Source: Limonium bicolor (Eukaryota > Streptophyta > Magnoliopsida > Caryophyllales > Plumbaginaceae). From it: DNA of 64,000 nt. Under the pieces are notes generated by a model. It had not been told where the DNA came from. It saw nothing but the letters and a program-made list of their open reading frames with translations, and searched no databases. Of the stretch, positions 30,059 to 41,436 are shown one piece after another. The stretch is from the NCBI GenBank assembly GCA_023374045.1, contig CM041776.1, forward strand, positions 351,787,636 through 351,851,635, read 5' to 3'. Every line of letters starts with the position of its first letter. Position 1 is the stretch's first letter. A program made the translations under genes and the position numbers.

Positions 30059-33000
30059 TGTAACACCCCAACTACAAATAACACACTTAACAACACTTGG
30101 CAGCGGAAATCACAACTCACCACATAACTCAACTCTTTGGTGTTACACGCCGTTAGCCACCCACGTGGCTAACAAGGCTAACATACATACATTCTACTGG
30201 TCTGATGGACTAAACTCCCGAGCAACTACACATAAATCCCGTTCCATGTCCAACAATCATTATACACTTACATTACAGCTGTACCGAGTAATTACCAACT
30301 AACGCCGATACATTTTCGGTCTTACTACTCCTATAATACATCCACAATTCTCATGACTACCACATACAAACACTACCCCGTCCTACTCTCGAACGGCTTC
30401 CAGTTCCTTGTACATGAAAAGTATGGAAGCCCCCAAAGGGGGTCAGCACCTTTGCTGGTATGGTAATCCCGCAGCCCGCATGCTACCGGGCCACGCACAA
30501 CTATTTGTCGTCTTAGCATGCGGTTGATTTATTTCAAACATGCATAAACTCACACACATAACATGCTTATAAGCAAACATCCATTAATAGAATGCAGACA
30601 CAAGGTTAGCACACTCAACATAACAACATACTTCACTTTATAACATACACAACTTAATTTCACTCTTCTTAGAGTACATGAACTTCACTTAGAGAGTGCC
30701 GGGGTGATATAAGCCCGAGCACAACATACATACACTTTCTTTACTTGAGTGGCGGCCTCATATAGGACCGATCACAACATACGTAATTTCCCCCTAGCTC
30801 CAATAGTGATGAGGTAGGTAAGCCTTGGTTAAGCTTATGGGTGGTTGTAATTCAAGGAGGAAAAACAACCGTAACATAACAAAGAGGGAGTCGAAGCGAA
30901 CTTAGGCCTCGACACCCTACCAACATTATACATAATTTCCCTCCTAGCCCGATGTGGAGGTCGGGTAGGTAAGCTTTGGCTAAGCTAGTGGGAGGTCAAA
31001 ATCCAATGAAGGAAAACAACCCTAACATACCAGGATGGGAGTTAATTCTCATATATGTATTAACTCCCAAACAACACGCGCGACCGGAACAACCGGATTC
31101 CTCTCCATACATAACATATACTTATTAGTTAGAGGTTCCCTTATGGAACTTACCACATACATACATCACATAGTGTTACTAACTCGGTTAGACACATATG
31201 GGGAGTAATATCCCTTTTTAACAAACATGAATAACTGTATCCAATAACAACAACAACAACATATCCAACAAGTCACATACATCACTCATAATAACAACAT
31301 ACACTAACGCATGGATAGCCGTAGTTAGAACGTTCCCATGGGTTGGGACGTTTATTCCGAATACCGATCTCTTATGTGAACCTAAAGTCGGTTAACTATT
31401 ATTTAACACATAACTAAGGTTAAACGGTATCGGAATTAATTACGCCACAATAATGAATTACTGTAAACTCATTACATGTTTTATCTTACAACGTGGCAAA
31501 CATACAGAAAAAAATATTGGCATACAAGCCGGTGTAATCCGGTATGACACAGGTTGCAAGAAAACCATACCTGTCACCGAAGGTGCACTCTAGTGTGCCA
31601 TCACATGTTCCTTGAAAATCTTTGAACAACTGGTAACATTATAACTATCTTCATTAATATCGGGGTAATATAATTTTTAACGTCTACGGCACCCATGGTT
31701 AACCTCATTCGGTAGTTTTATAACTTTACGTTTTTATTAAAACTTTTCACCACTCAATTACCATTATAACTCACTTTATTTACCCTTAACAACCTTATAA
31801 CATCATCACTTAACAATCCCCCATCATTGGGTATCATTTCCTACCCTTAAACAAGGATTTTGCTCAAAATTACCCTATGTCCGAACTTGTGTCCGGGCTT
31901 TGAAGTTCGGACGCAAGTCGAGACTCAAATGGGTGAATTCTGGGGGGTGGTCCGGGACTTGGTTCCTACCTTAAGTCCCGGACCATTGCTGGTCTTAACT
32001 CTCGGGTGAATTTAATAAGTGGTCCAGGACCTTGTACCAAACTCAAGTCCCGGACCAAGCATGGGTAGCAACTCTCGGCCTGAATTACATGGGTGGTCCG
32101 GGACTTAATACTCACCCTAGGTCCTGGACCATAATGCTAGACAACTCTCGGGCAAGATTAAGGGGGTGGTCCGGGACTTTGTCCATGGACTAGGTCCCGG
32201 ACCCTGCTATAGATTTTGCAAATTTGAAGTTTTCTAAATCTGTTACAACTCCATTCTTTCACCATTGATCTTCCAATCTTTCCCACTTGTGATCTACATG
32301 TTTAAGCACTTAATTACCCATCTGAACCACCCTTAAACCAAGCACCAAGTGCACTAACAAACTCTAGTTAATTTCACATAAAATTCACTTACACTTTCAT
32401 AACTATTTTCTAGTTTTCCCTTAACTCTTGTAACAGATTTGGTAGTTTCTTGTACCATTCAAACAGTGCCATTCCCAGCACTTCAATTGACATTATATCT
32501 ACTCCTCATACACACTTCTCCTTAGTTTGGTTTCCAAATCATTAACCACCCACTTGAATCCCCTTAACACACCTAGCTTCTTCCTTTAATAAAAACACTC
32601 AAACCCAAAATCTCCTAAACAAATTTTGACAGCACTTGGCTACTTTCTTAGCATTCTCACCAAAATAAAATCAGCTCACAAACACTCCTTCTCCCCTGTT
32701 TGGTTTAAACATCAAAACCACATCAAATTCTCATTTATTCACCATCTAAACTAGCTTTGTTCCCAAGCTTATTTCTCACACTTAAACAACATTAAACATT
32801 CTCATTCCCACTCAATATTATTGTACCATGACTACACCAATTTAAAAGCATTAATCCAACTCTAAAATCTGTTTCACAAGTCAAATGAAACTAACTCAAG
32901 GTAAGCTCATTACCTTGTATGTTCTCGGTTTTCTCTTCCCTTCTTCCTCTTCTCTTGTTCACTCTTTCTTTTCTTGTTTCCACACCACCCAAAGGAGTAT

Positions 33001-34218
33001 AGATTGCTAGCTACAATCTCATTCCCCCATTCACACATAACAACCTAATTAATTCACATTCTCCACACAAGAACTAGTATTTTAAGGGGCTAGTTTTTGA
33101 AGCTTAGCTTAGGTATTACCTTAGAAAGTCCAAGAGGATAGCTTGACAATCAATTGAAGAAGTTCCCAACACCCCACAAGAGCATGGTGGTTCGGCTGAA
33201 ACGGAAGTGAATTTTCAACGTGGGGAAAAATTCTCCAAACTTGCAAAACTAGCTTGAAATGGTCTATACTCTTACATATTATTACCTTAAGGCATCAAGG
33301 AGATGAAGGTGGGTTAGAATCAGCTCTTCAAGCTTCAAAAGCTCCAACACCCATGGAAGTGAAGGTGGAGGAAACAAGATTTTGAGGGGTGGAAAACGTA
33401 GCCCTCGCCGATACGAATCTAACGGTGGCAATTTTGTGCGATTCGGTGTAGAAATGAGCAAGTGAGAGGGAGAAGAAGATGGGGGATTGGTGCTGTTCGG
33501 TCTCATGAGGAAGGAGAAGGAGTTTAGAGAGCTGGGCAGAACAATACGTGAAATGAAGAAGGAGGAGGTGAGAGGTAAGTAATTTAAGTTACTTTTACTT
33601 TATACTATTTGCTTTATTTACTTATTTGTCCTCTTATTACTTAATAGCTAGCAAGCTATTAATGGGTGCATCATTATTAATTAAAACCGACCCACATTAA
33701 TTAATAGCCCGGGTCATTTTCGTCTTTTCGAATTAAACGTGTCTCGTCTCCCGGTTTCGTCACTATTCACTTACCGGGTCCGTTTTCCGGAATTTTCTCG
33801 TTTATTTAATTTTAATGGTTATTATACTCCCATTAATGTTTAATTATTGTTACATAATCAACTATTATTTTTACGGGGTCATTTAACTGTTTAAAATCAC
33901 GTTTTCGGATTTTCTCAAAAACCGCGTTTTAGGACTCCGTTAGCGTTTTTACGCATGTTTTGAATCTGTTTTCTTCCGGAATTTTCCCACATGTTATTAA
34001 TGTGTAATTAAGGTATAAAAATACATTTATCACTCTAACGAAGGTTATGTACCTCCTAAAATAATTAAATACGCGGTTTCACGTTTTGTGACTTTTACGC
34101 ATTTTCTTATTCTTTTTTTTTGGTTTTTATTTCTTCACCAATAATCTTAAGGACTTAATTAGCCTTAGAAAATTATAATTTCATAGTTAATTAACATATT
34201 AAGGTTTGGGGTATTTCA
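30059..34218 (-). mobile_element. 5' LTR of the Tekay-type element (4160 bp)
   Basis: It has the same ends and layout as 9511-13661, with scattered substitutions and 1-5 base indels. TSD CCATC follows at 34219-34223. It carries the second copy of the hairpin array (31879-32203). No gene. Confidence 0.95.
31879..32203 (-). repeat. Five-hairpin array in the 5' LTR of the Tekay-type element
   Basis: Counterpart of 11326-11650, with the same five units and period. Unit 3 has a changed left arm (GGTCCAGGACCTT) and a restored right arm (AAGTCCCGGACC), whereas in the other LTR the right arm carries the change. Confidence 0.9.
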
Positions 34219-34223
34219 CCATC

Positions 34224-34336
34224 ACAACAGAGGCGAGTTTGTCATTTTGCCTCTATTGCGTATGCTTCTGTATCACTAACTGAGGCAACTTACATGACAC
34301 TGTCAATCTTGAGGATGGCTCCACTCTACCTATCAC
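34224..34336. other. Host DNA right of the Tekay insertion
   Basis: This continues 9253-9510 with GAGGC / GCCTC palindromes. ACTAACTGAGGCAAC (34269-34283) is the near-complement of GTTGCCTCTGTTAGT (9491-9505). No gene. Confidence 0.5.
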
Positions 34337-34601
34337 CGTTGAAGAATCAAAACAAAGGACTAGCTTAAGCCCAGGTCCAAGTCAGAATAGAAGAATGAAG
34401 TTAAAAGCCCAAATTATGTTTGTAGTTAAATAGCCCAAAACAATACACTGATATATTCTCACTTGCTTAAACACATCGTTTTTGTACAATCTTATAACAA
34501 TATAAATACTACAACACTAGGTCATGTACACTTGCGGTAAAATCATTGAATGCACAACTCTATTTCTGGGGATCTTCACATCCCCTTATACTTTCTTTGT
34601 A
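34337..34601 (+). mobile_element. 5' LTR of the decayed copia element
   Basis: It ends next to the primer binding site. TATAAATA at 34501-34508 is a good TATA box about 100 bases before the inner end. The left boundary near GTTGAAGAATC is an estimate. Confidence 0.65.
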
Positions 34602-34613
34602 TGGTATCAGAGC
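34602..34613 (+). promoter_or_regulatory. Primer binding site of the decayed copia element
   Basis: TGGTATCAGAGC, complementary to the 3' end of initiator tRNA-Met, directly after the 5' LTR. Confidence 0.9.
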
Positions 34614-34806
34614 TGCACTAAGCAGGCTACTGTATTTGCTTTGTTGCTACTGTTATTCTTCTTCTTTCATTATGTCTTTCAGGCTCCTCTTCTTCAGGCA
34701 ATGCACATTCTGGAAGTAGCACAGGTGCTCTCACTTCCTTATCTTCATCTATATCTGTTTACTCATTTTTGTCTCCCTCCTGATACTTCATAAAGGTCAC
34801 CTCAGA

Positions 34807-35726
34807 AAACTTTCCTCTCTGGAAAATACAATCGGAACCTTACTTGAGAGGCCATGGACTCTTTGTTGGTGGACGGTTCAAAATCTCCTCCTCCAAAAAC
34901 TATAAAAAATTCTTTTAATCATGAATTTGCAACATGGAAACAAATTTATCAGTGATAATGTCTCTCCTAAATGCCTCTATGTCTGAATCTATTCTCACTC
35001 AAGTGGTGCTATCTACCACTTTTTCTCAAACTTGGACTAAAGTCCAAGAGATGTTTGCAGCCAAAGTAAACTCTGGAATCATGCTTCTTAGAGCTCAATT
35101 AATGAGTATTAAGAAAGGATCCGACAGTATCACTACTTTTTTCAACAAGTCTAGATCTATTTAACTCTCTTGCCTTAGCTCGAACTCTTATGTTAGATGC
35201 AGATTTTGTGAGTTGTATTATTACAGGCTTACCTCTTGGTTTTGAGTTAGTGAAAACAAATATTATGATGTGGACTGAGGTTGTTATTCCTGATGTGCTG
35301 TATGGTCAAGTACTCACTTATGAGTTACACCTAGCACAACAGGCTTCGAAGATTGTTACCAACACTCACATAACTCAAACCATAAACAACAACTCTAGCA
35401 ACAGAGGTAGATGTTACAGAGGAGGAAGGAACAACAGAGGGGGAAGTAACTCTTCAACAGGAGGCAAAAACAGTTTTAGAGGAGGCATAAAGAGTTTTAG
35501 AGGAGACAGGAATAGTCAACATCTTTCTAGTAGGACAGACCCTCGTGTGCAGTGTCAAGTTTGTGGTAAATATGGCCACACTGCTACTTCATGCTACCAC
35601 ATGTTCAATCATGCCTATCAAATTAATTCTACACCTCAGTTCACTACTCACTACACTATTACAGACTCATTTTGGTACCCAGATAGTTGTGCCTCTAACA
35701 ATTTTACTAATATTTTGCTAACCTAA
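34807..35726 (+). pseudogene. gag: Copia gag and start of protease
   Basis: Remnant of the particle protein. The frame 34934-35164 has MSLLNASMSESILTQVV and FSQTWTKVQEMFAAKV of the UBN2/gag_pre family. A stop follows, and the frame resumes at 35190 (SCIITGLPLGFELVKTNI). An arginine/glycine-rich stretch (about residues 65-115) precedes the zinc knuckle CQVCGKYGHTATSC (C-X2-C-X4-H-X4-C). The end, FWYPDSCASNNFTN, is the start of the protease, normally D-S-G-A-S/T. Its Gly is replaced by Cys, so it would be inactive. Confidence 0.85.
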
Positions 35727-36943
35727 GTCTGGAGAATCAGATTTCAACTACCACAGACGAGGTTAATCTTGGAAATGGTGGAACACTTCCAATCAGAGCT
35801 CAAGGGCCTGGTCTTCTTCCCACACCACATGGTAGATCATTTACTCTCTCACAATTGCTTTATGTGCCTGATCTAAACAAAAAAATCTTATTTCAGTCAG
35901 ACAGTTTACCTCTGGTCATAACGTGGTGTTTGAATTCTATCCTACATGTCTCTTAGTTAAGGATCTATTAACTGTGAGAATTCTACACAAGGGAGGAATT
36001 AAAAATGGTCTCTACAACTTCTTTGAAGATATCATAGCACAAGATCCAGCAGTTTACAAACTCGTGTCACTCCGAAGGCTAGTAGCAATATATGACACCC
36101 AAGGCTAGGGCACCCATCAGCTAAGATTACAGATCTTACAATAAATAAGTTTCATCTTCCTGTTTTTGTTAGAGACTTTATAATATCAGACTGCAAAGGT
36201 TGTCATATGGGTAAAATGCAAGCTCTACCTCATCCTATGACAAACATTATTTTTATCACACCTTTGGAACTTCTATTTTTGGATGGTTGGGGTCCTTCTC
36301 ATGTTCAGTCTATTAATGATAAAAGATATTATCTATCCGTGGTTGATGATTACAGTAAGTTCATATGGATATTTCTTATGGATGTAAAATCAAACGTTAC
36401 TGATCAGATATTCAGCATCTTTCTTAACCTAGTCAACAACCATTTTTCTACTCAAGTCAAGGCAGTTTAGATGGATATAGGAACTGAGTTTAAACCCCTT
36501 AAACCTCTGTTTTAACAAAAAAAGTATTGCTCTTCGCATTTCATGCCCCTATTCACATCAACAACATGTGTCTTTACTATCTCAAGCTTATTTACCTATA
36601 GAATATTGGGAACATGCTTTTCTTATGGTAGTTCATGTAATCAACAAAACCCCCACTATGGTCATGTCCCACAAAACTCCATATGAAAAACTCTACAAAA
36701 TCCCCTTTAGATCTCCCTAAAGGTTTTTGGATGTCAAAGTTGGCCCAACTTCAGGCCTTACCACAAAACAAACTCAATTTCAGATCCATCCTTATATCTT
36801 CGTGGGTTATGCCCCAAACTCCATAGGATATATCTGCCTAGATCCTTCCACTCAAAGAGTCTACACTTTCAGGGATGTCAAATTCACTGAAACCTACTCC
36901 CCTTTTCAACATCACTCTTAGCCCATCACCCTCCCAGATTATG
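35727..36943 (+). pseudogene. int: Copia pre-integrase and integrase remnant
   Basis: Frames with stops in between. Around 36107-36230, LGHPS-like residues after GTRA and CKGCHMGK form the pre-integrase zinc-binding region (H...H...C-X2-C). 36207-36470 gives LLFLDGWGPS, where the first catalytic Asp sits in the normal D-x-W-GP context, and YYLSVVDDYSKFIWIFLM. The GTEFK-like region after 36470 shows the second Asp poorly. 36727-36921 (IFVGYAPNSIGYICLDPST and VYTFRDVKF) is the region after integrase. The frame is cut by the solo LTR at 36944 and continues on its far side at 38890. Confidence 0.8.
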
Positions 36944-38889
36944 TTAACGACCCCATAACCGCCTAAGAGTTAGGGCCGTTACACACCGCGCGAGTCTACT
37001 ACCTAATGTCCAAGGCTCTAAGCAAACAATCCCAAAACCGAATAAGAAACTTGTATAAAACCAAAAGAGTTTACAAGATCCAAAGGCTTACAAGTCAAAT
37101 ACAAAGCGAAGGCCCAAAGGCTACACAAAGAACTAAAGCGTCCAAAGCGCAAGAAAACAAAGTCTAAAGGCACAATAAATAAACAAGCTCCAGAAGGGGA
37201 CGAGGAGAGAAGATCCCACGAGCTCAATCTGCAACAAAGTAAAGGGGTGAGCTAAACAGCCCAGCAAGCAGAAGACTTCCTCAAGGAAGCCTACTCAAAA
37301 CAGAAGCAGAAGAATACTTATAAACAGAGAGGATAGCGGAGTCAATAAGAACAGACCGAATGAAACCACAAAACAGAGGCAGAGCAGAACAGAATATCAC
37401 TTCAAAACAGTCGGACCTTCAGATCAGAAACAGGGAATGGGACACTAGAAACAAGCTAACACAACAGAAGACACCCATAAGGTCCTATGGATCCGAGGAT
37501 CCCACAACAGAAGCCGTGGAGACAGCTAACAGACCCGTCGGTCAAATAACATCCCAAGGGAGACCCTAAGGAATAAACAGAAGGAATTCCTGCGCAGCAT
37601 GCTACGGGACAGCCCGACCCGACTATCCAAGGCTCAGAAGCAAAGTAACTAGGTCCCAAACCAAAAGCTCACAAAACAGATCTTAAGTGCATAACAATGC
37701 ATATAAACAGCATAGGAAGCTTGTACACAGATAGGGGAATCCAACCCCGCAAACGGAACTCAAAACGGAGCTAAAACGGAGAAGTTATGCCCAAAACAGT
37801 GGCATGTCCGAACTTGCGTCCGACCTTGCAAGTTCGGACAGGGCCGAGAAACAGAGGTCGCGGAGATACAAATGTCCGAACTTACGTCCGAACATCGAAG
37901 TTCGGACGTAAGTCGAGAGTTAAAAGCCAGAATCATCTTAGTGTCCGAACTTGCGTCCGACCTTGCAAGTTCGGACACACATCGAAACTTTTACGAAAAT
38001 CCATCCTCGCGTCAGGTCCGAACTTTGAAGTTCGGACTGATGTTCGGACACTTCAAAACCTTCAAAAACAAAACGCGCCCGATGCACTGTCCGAACTTCC
38101 AAGTTCGGACAGATGTTCGGACAGCGCGAAACTGACGAAATACAGAGCGAACAAACGCGCAGAAAACCAACCAAAATCAATGCCAAACTCACCCAAATCC
38201 ACGGAATGGTAAATCAGTACCCTCGGGGGTTTAGCCACGCATTAACAACACAAAACCGAAGCAAAAACACTAATCAAACAAACACAATTTGCAAGACAGA
38301 AAGGCGAACAAAACAGTCCCCGAGGGTGAGTAAACAACCCCGATTCCATCCCCCACTTACTTGAATTCGAAACGAAGGTTGCACCAGACTGCAACAGAGG
38401 GAAGGCCAGACGCGCAACAGCCCCGGATAGCGCAAAGCACCACTGATTTACAGAGAGAAGGCCCCAAAAATCAGAAAACTGCCCTCTCAAAACAGAGGCG
38501 GAAACCATCCGAATCGAAAGAAAATCAAACCTGATTTGCAGAGGAGAAGTATCTAAGCAGAAGCAGCAGTAGAGATCGACCGGAACCAGCCACAATTCCA
38601 CCAGAATTCACCAAGAACACAAGGGGGAGAAGGAAGGAAGAACGAAGAAACTGTCGAGAGAAAGAGCGCGGTTTGCAATTGATCGTGAATTGGGAAAAAG
38701 AAATAAAATGACTTAACCTTCCTTAATTAAGCCTTACCAAAATAAGAGAGGGGAAATGACCTCCTTGCCCTCGTCTTTTAATTTAAGGACTCCGACGTCC
38801 CAGCAGCTATCCAAAGTAACACATATCATAAGTAACGATATAAACTGAAATGTCATGAAATCTGAAAAACGAAAATACGGAGTATTACA
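36944..38889 (-). mobile_element. Solo LTR of a Tekay-related element (1946 bp)
   Basis: On the minus strand it begins TGTAATACTCCGTATTTTC and ends GGTTATGGGGTCGTTAA. TSD TTATG lies at 36939-36943 and 38890-38894. The copia reading frame rejoins exactly across it when one TSD copy is kept. There is no interior and no partner LTR, so it is a solo LTR left by recombination. It carries a hairpin array at 37806-38122. The minus-strand end is AA rather than CA if the TSD is right. Short frames inside (37360-37569, 37787-38212 and others) have no domain. Confidence 0.88.
37806..38122 (-). repeat. Five-hairpin array in the solo LTR
   Basis: Units start at 37806, 37874, 37943, 38016 and 38089 (spacing 68-73). 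The arms are GTCCGAACTT and AAGTTCGGAC in every unit. Units 1-3 have a 14-nt middle containing a partial extra arm (CGTCCGACCTTG or similar). Units 4 and 5 have a short loop, then an extra GTTCGGAC. Confidence 0.95.
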
Positions 38890-40368
38890 TTATGTGACCT
38901 ATAACCCCTTCTCCCCTCTTCCTACCATTACAAGCAATCAAACCTCACCTTCTCCCAACGCTCCTCCATCCCCCCTCTCCACCCCCTCATTAAAACAGTC
39001 TCCCTCTACAAACAATCAAGTTTTATCCTTACAAACCTCTCATGTTTCCTCTTTTCCCCGTACACTAGACCATCAATCTCATACTTCCTTAGCATTACCC
39101 TCTCCCTAGTTTTTCACACACGGTTCTACTTCCTCTTCTCCCTCCCCTACTCATACTTCTACCCCTCCATCTGCTCCTGCTCATCCTATGACAACCATAG
39201 CTAGGGATAACATCAGGAAACCTCTCATAAGAACTGATGGCACAGTTGTTTGGCCTACTACACATGTGACTGAATTTATCCCAGAGGAACCCACATTTAA
39301 GCAACTTGTCAAATTGTTTCCGTTGAGAGAGGCTATGTTAAAAGAGTTTCAAGCTTTTCAAAGAACCAACACATGGACATTATTTCCTCTACCCCTAACA
39401 CTACACCACTTGAGTTAAGTGGATTCTCAAAACAAAAAAGAGGCATGATGAATCCATAGAAAGAAGAAAAGCCAGATTAGTAGCTTGTGGGTACACCTAA
39501 GCTGAAGGCCTAGGCTACACTGAAACATTCAGTCCAGTGATTAAACCTACTACCATCAGGTTGATTCTAGCTATAGCTGTCACAAAACAGTGGCCTATAC
39601 ACCAAGTGGATATTGAAAATGCTTTCCTACATGGAGAATTGCAAGCAAAAATCTATATGGAGCAACCACCTAGTTTTATCCATCCCTACATGCCAAATCA
39701 TGTTGTCTCCTCCAAATTTCTATATATGGGTTAAAACAGGCCCTTAGAGCATGGTAATCTAAACTAAGTGTTTCTCTCATTTCCATGGGCTCTCACACAT
39801 TAATCAAACAGTTAATTCAGAAACTCTCATCACTGTTTCTAGTAAAGAATCTTGGACCTCTACACTATTTTCTAGGTGTTGAAGTTAGAGATTCTACAGG
39901 GCTGCATTTGAACAAGAGAACCTATATGCAAACCTTCTTCTTGAATCCAAAAAGTTCTACCCCTATGAGCTCAACCAACTCCTCAGTTTCATCCACTTCC
40001 TCTCCCTTTTAAGAACCAACAAAATTCAAAAGTATACCTGGTACCCTCCAATACCTCTCCCTCACTAAACCTGACCTAAGTTTTACTCTAAATAAACTAT
40101 GTCAAAACATACACTCTCCCACCACTCAACATTGGCAACAACTCAAATGTATCCTCCGTTATTTGAAATCATCTCTTAATCTCTCTTTCCACATCCCTAC
40201 CGATTCCCCCTTTCAACTACAAGCTTATTCTGATGCGGACTGGGCTAGTGACACTATTGATCGCAAGTCTACCACAGGTTACTGCATTTTCTAGGAAAAA
40301 TCCTAATTTCTTAGCAATTTAAGAAACGGGCAATTGTTGCTAGATCTACTATCGAGGCCGAGTATCGT
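38890..40368 (+). pseudogene. rt: Copia reverse transcriptase remnant
   Basis: A proline/serine-rich linker (38895-39110) is followed by RT. WTLFPLPL near 39373 opens it, then GYTETFSPVIKPTTIRLILAIAV, VDIENAFLHGELQAKIYMEQPP (motif with catalytic Asp) and, at 39785-39900, LIKQLIQKLSSLFLVKNLGPLHYFLGVEV. The YVDD-type motif, expected between 39734 and 39785, is not readable and may be lost. Stops and shifts break the frame at least five times. The tail (LSLTKPDLSFTLNKLCQ) leads to RNase H. Confidence 0.85.
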
Positions 40369-40728
40369 GCCATGGCTTATGCTACCAGGGAAATAATATG
40401 GTTACAAAACCTAATTGGTGAGTTAGAGGTTTACTTACCTCAATCCCCCATCCTTTGGTGTGGCAACCTCGGCGCAACATGCTTAGTGGCTAATGCCGTC
40501 TTCCATGCCAGGGTGAAGCACATAGGGCTTGACTATCACTTCATGTGGGAACGGGTCCAAGATAACTCTTTGATGATTGCCTTCATTCACGACATCGAAC
40601 AGGTAGCAGACGCGTTGACCAAGCCATTGTACCTCTCGTTGCCTTTGTACAATCTCATAACCATGGGCGGACCCACCTTGGAGCAAGGTGTGTCAAATGA
40701 CACACCAAAAAAGTATAATATACTATAA
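40200..40728 (+). pseudogene. rnh: Copia RNase H remnant
   Basis: AYSDADWASDTIDRKSTTGYCIF carries the first catalytic Asp. After stops, [16 protein letters not shown] residues lie around 40345 and [15 protein letters not shown] around 40375. [21 protein letters not shown] and VADALTKPL residues follow, with the last catalytic Asp. The frame 40372-40728 is open to its stop, so this end of pol is better kept than the rest. Confidence 0.85.
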
Positions 40729-41436
40729 TTTGTTTGTATGTTGCAAATATTTTGTTTGGTTAGAGAGTTTTGATACCCTTGTCTTGATCAATATGAATTG
40801 TGATTCTAGTTTGTGAAACACTATTTAACACGTACAATTTATTTCTTCTTTCAGATTTATTTTGCTTTTATTCTCATATATTTTTATTGTATTTTTCTTT
40901 ACTTGCTTGATGGTGTTTAGTTTTCATAAAATTTGATTTATTATGCACTTTATTCGTAAACTTCGATCATGAATAGTATGTTTTTATTTTATCCCTAATA
41001 GTGTCATTCAATTTTTTTATTAGATAAAGATGCAATAAGCTTGCAACAGTCACGTATTATACATATTTTTACCAAGTTAATTTGTATTTAGTTTATATGT
41101 GGGTCTATTTTAGTTCAAACGGAGCCCTATATTAACACATTCTTTTGTTTATTGGCATAGGTCTAGTCTTGTTTCGGTAGACAACAACTTTGAATTTAGG
41201 TAGGTGACTACCACTTTCTTCCACAACTAGCAAGTTTTTCTACCATTCTAGGTATACAATACATAGTCTCTTTCTATCAGTTTTGAATCAATCGTCAATC
41301 TGTATATCTACGAAACTAAATTTGTCATGAGTTTCATTAGTGAAAGAGTTGTATAGCATGTGGTTTGTTATTTGCATCCTGAATATTATCATGAAAGAGG
41401 GATCTTTTACTAATGGGAAACATCAGAGAGTGGGTA

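Larger units (their letters stand above)
9511..34218 (-). mobile_element. Complete Tekay-type Ty3-gypsy element with non-coding interior (LARD-like), split by a Tat element
   Basis: The two LTRs (9511-13661 and 30059-34218) are nearly alike by eye, and the element is flanked by TSD CCATC at 9506-9510 and 34219-34223. The primer binding site lies beside the right LTR and the polypurine tract beside the left LTR, so the element reads on the minus strand. Without the nested Tat element the interior is about 5.1 kb and contains no readable gag, protease, RT or integrase. Only a C-terminal stub (NFEDEVLLRGVD in one minus frame, near 13663-13700) recalls the end of Tekay-type pol. Long LTRs and a non-coding interior are the features of large retrotransposon derivatives, which depend on relatives for movement. 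Confidence 0.9.

Noticed and set aside
37787..38212. 141-codon + strand frame in the solo LTR
   Set aside because: It is created by the hairpin repeats (repeated VRT / PNL-like peptides), and both strands are open in several frames. There is no domain.
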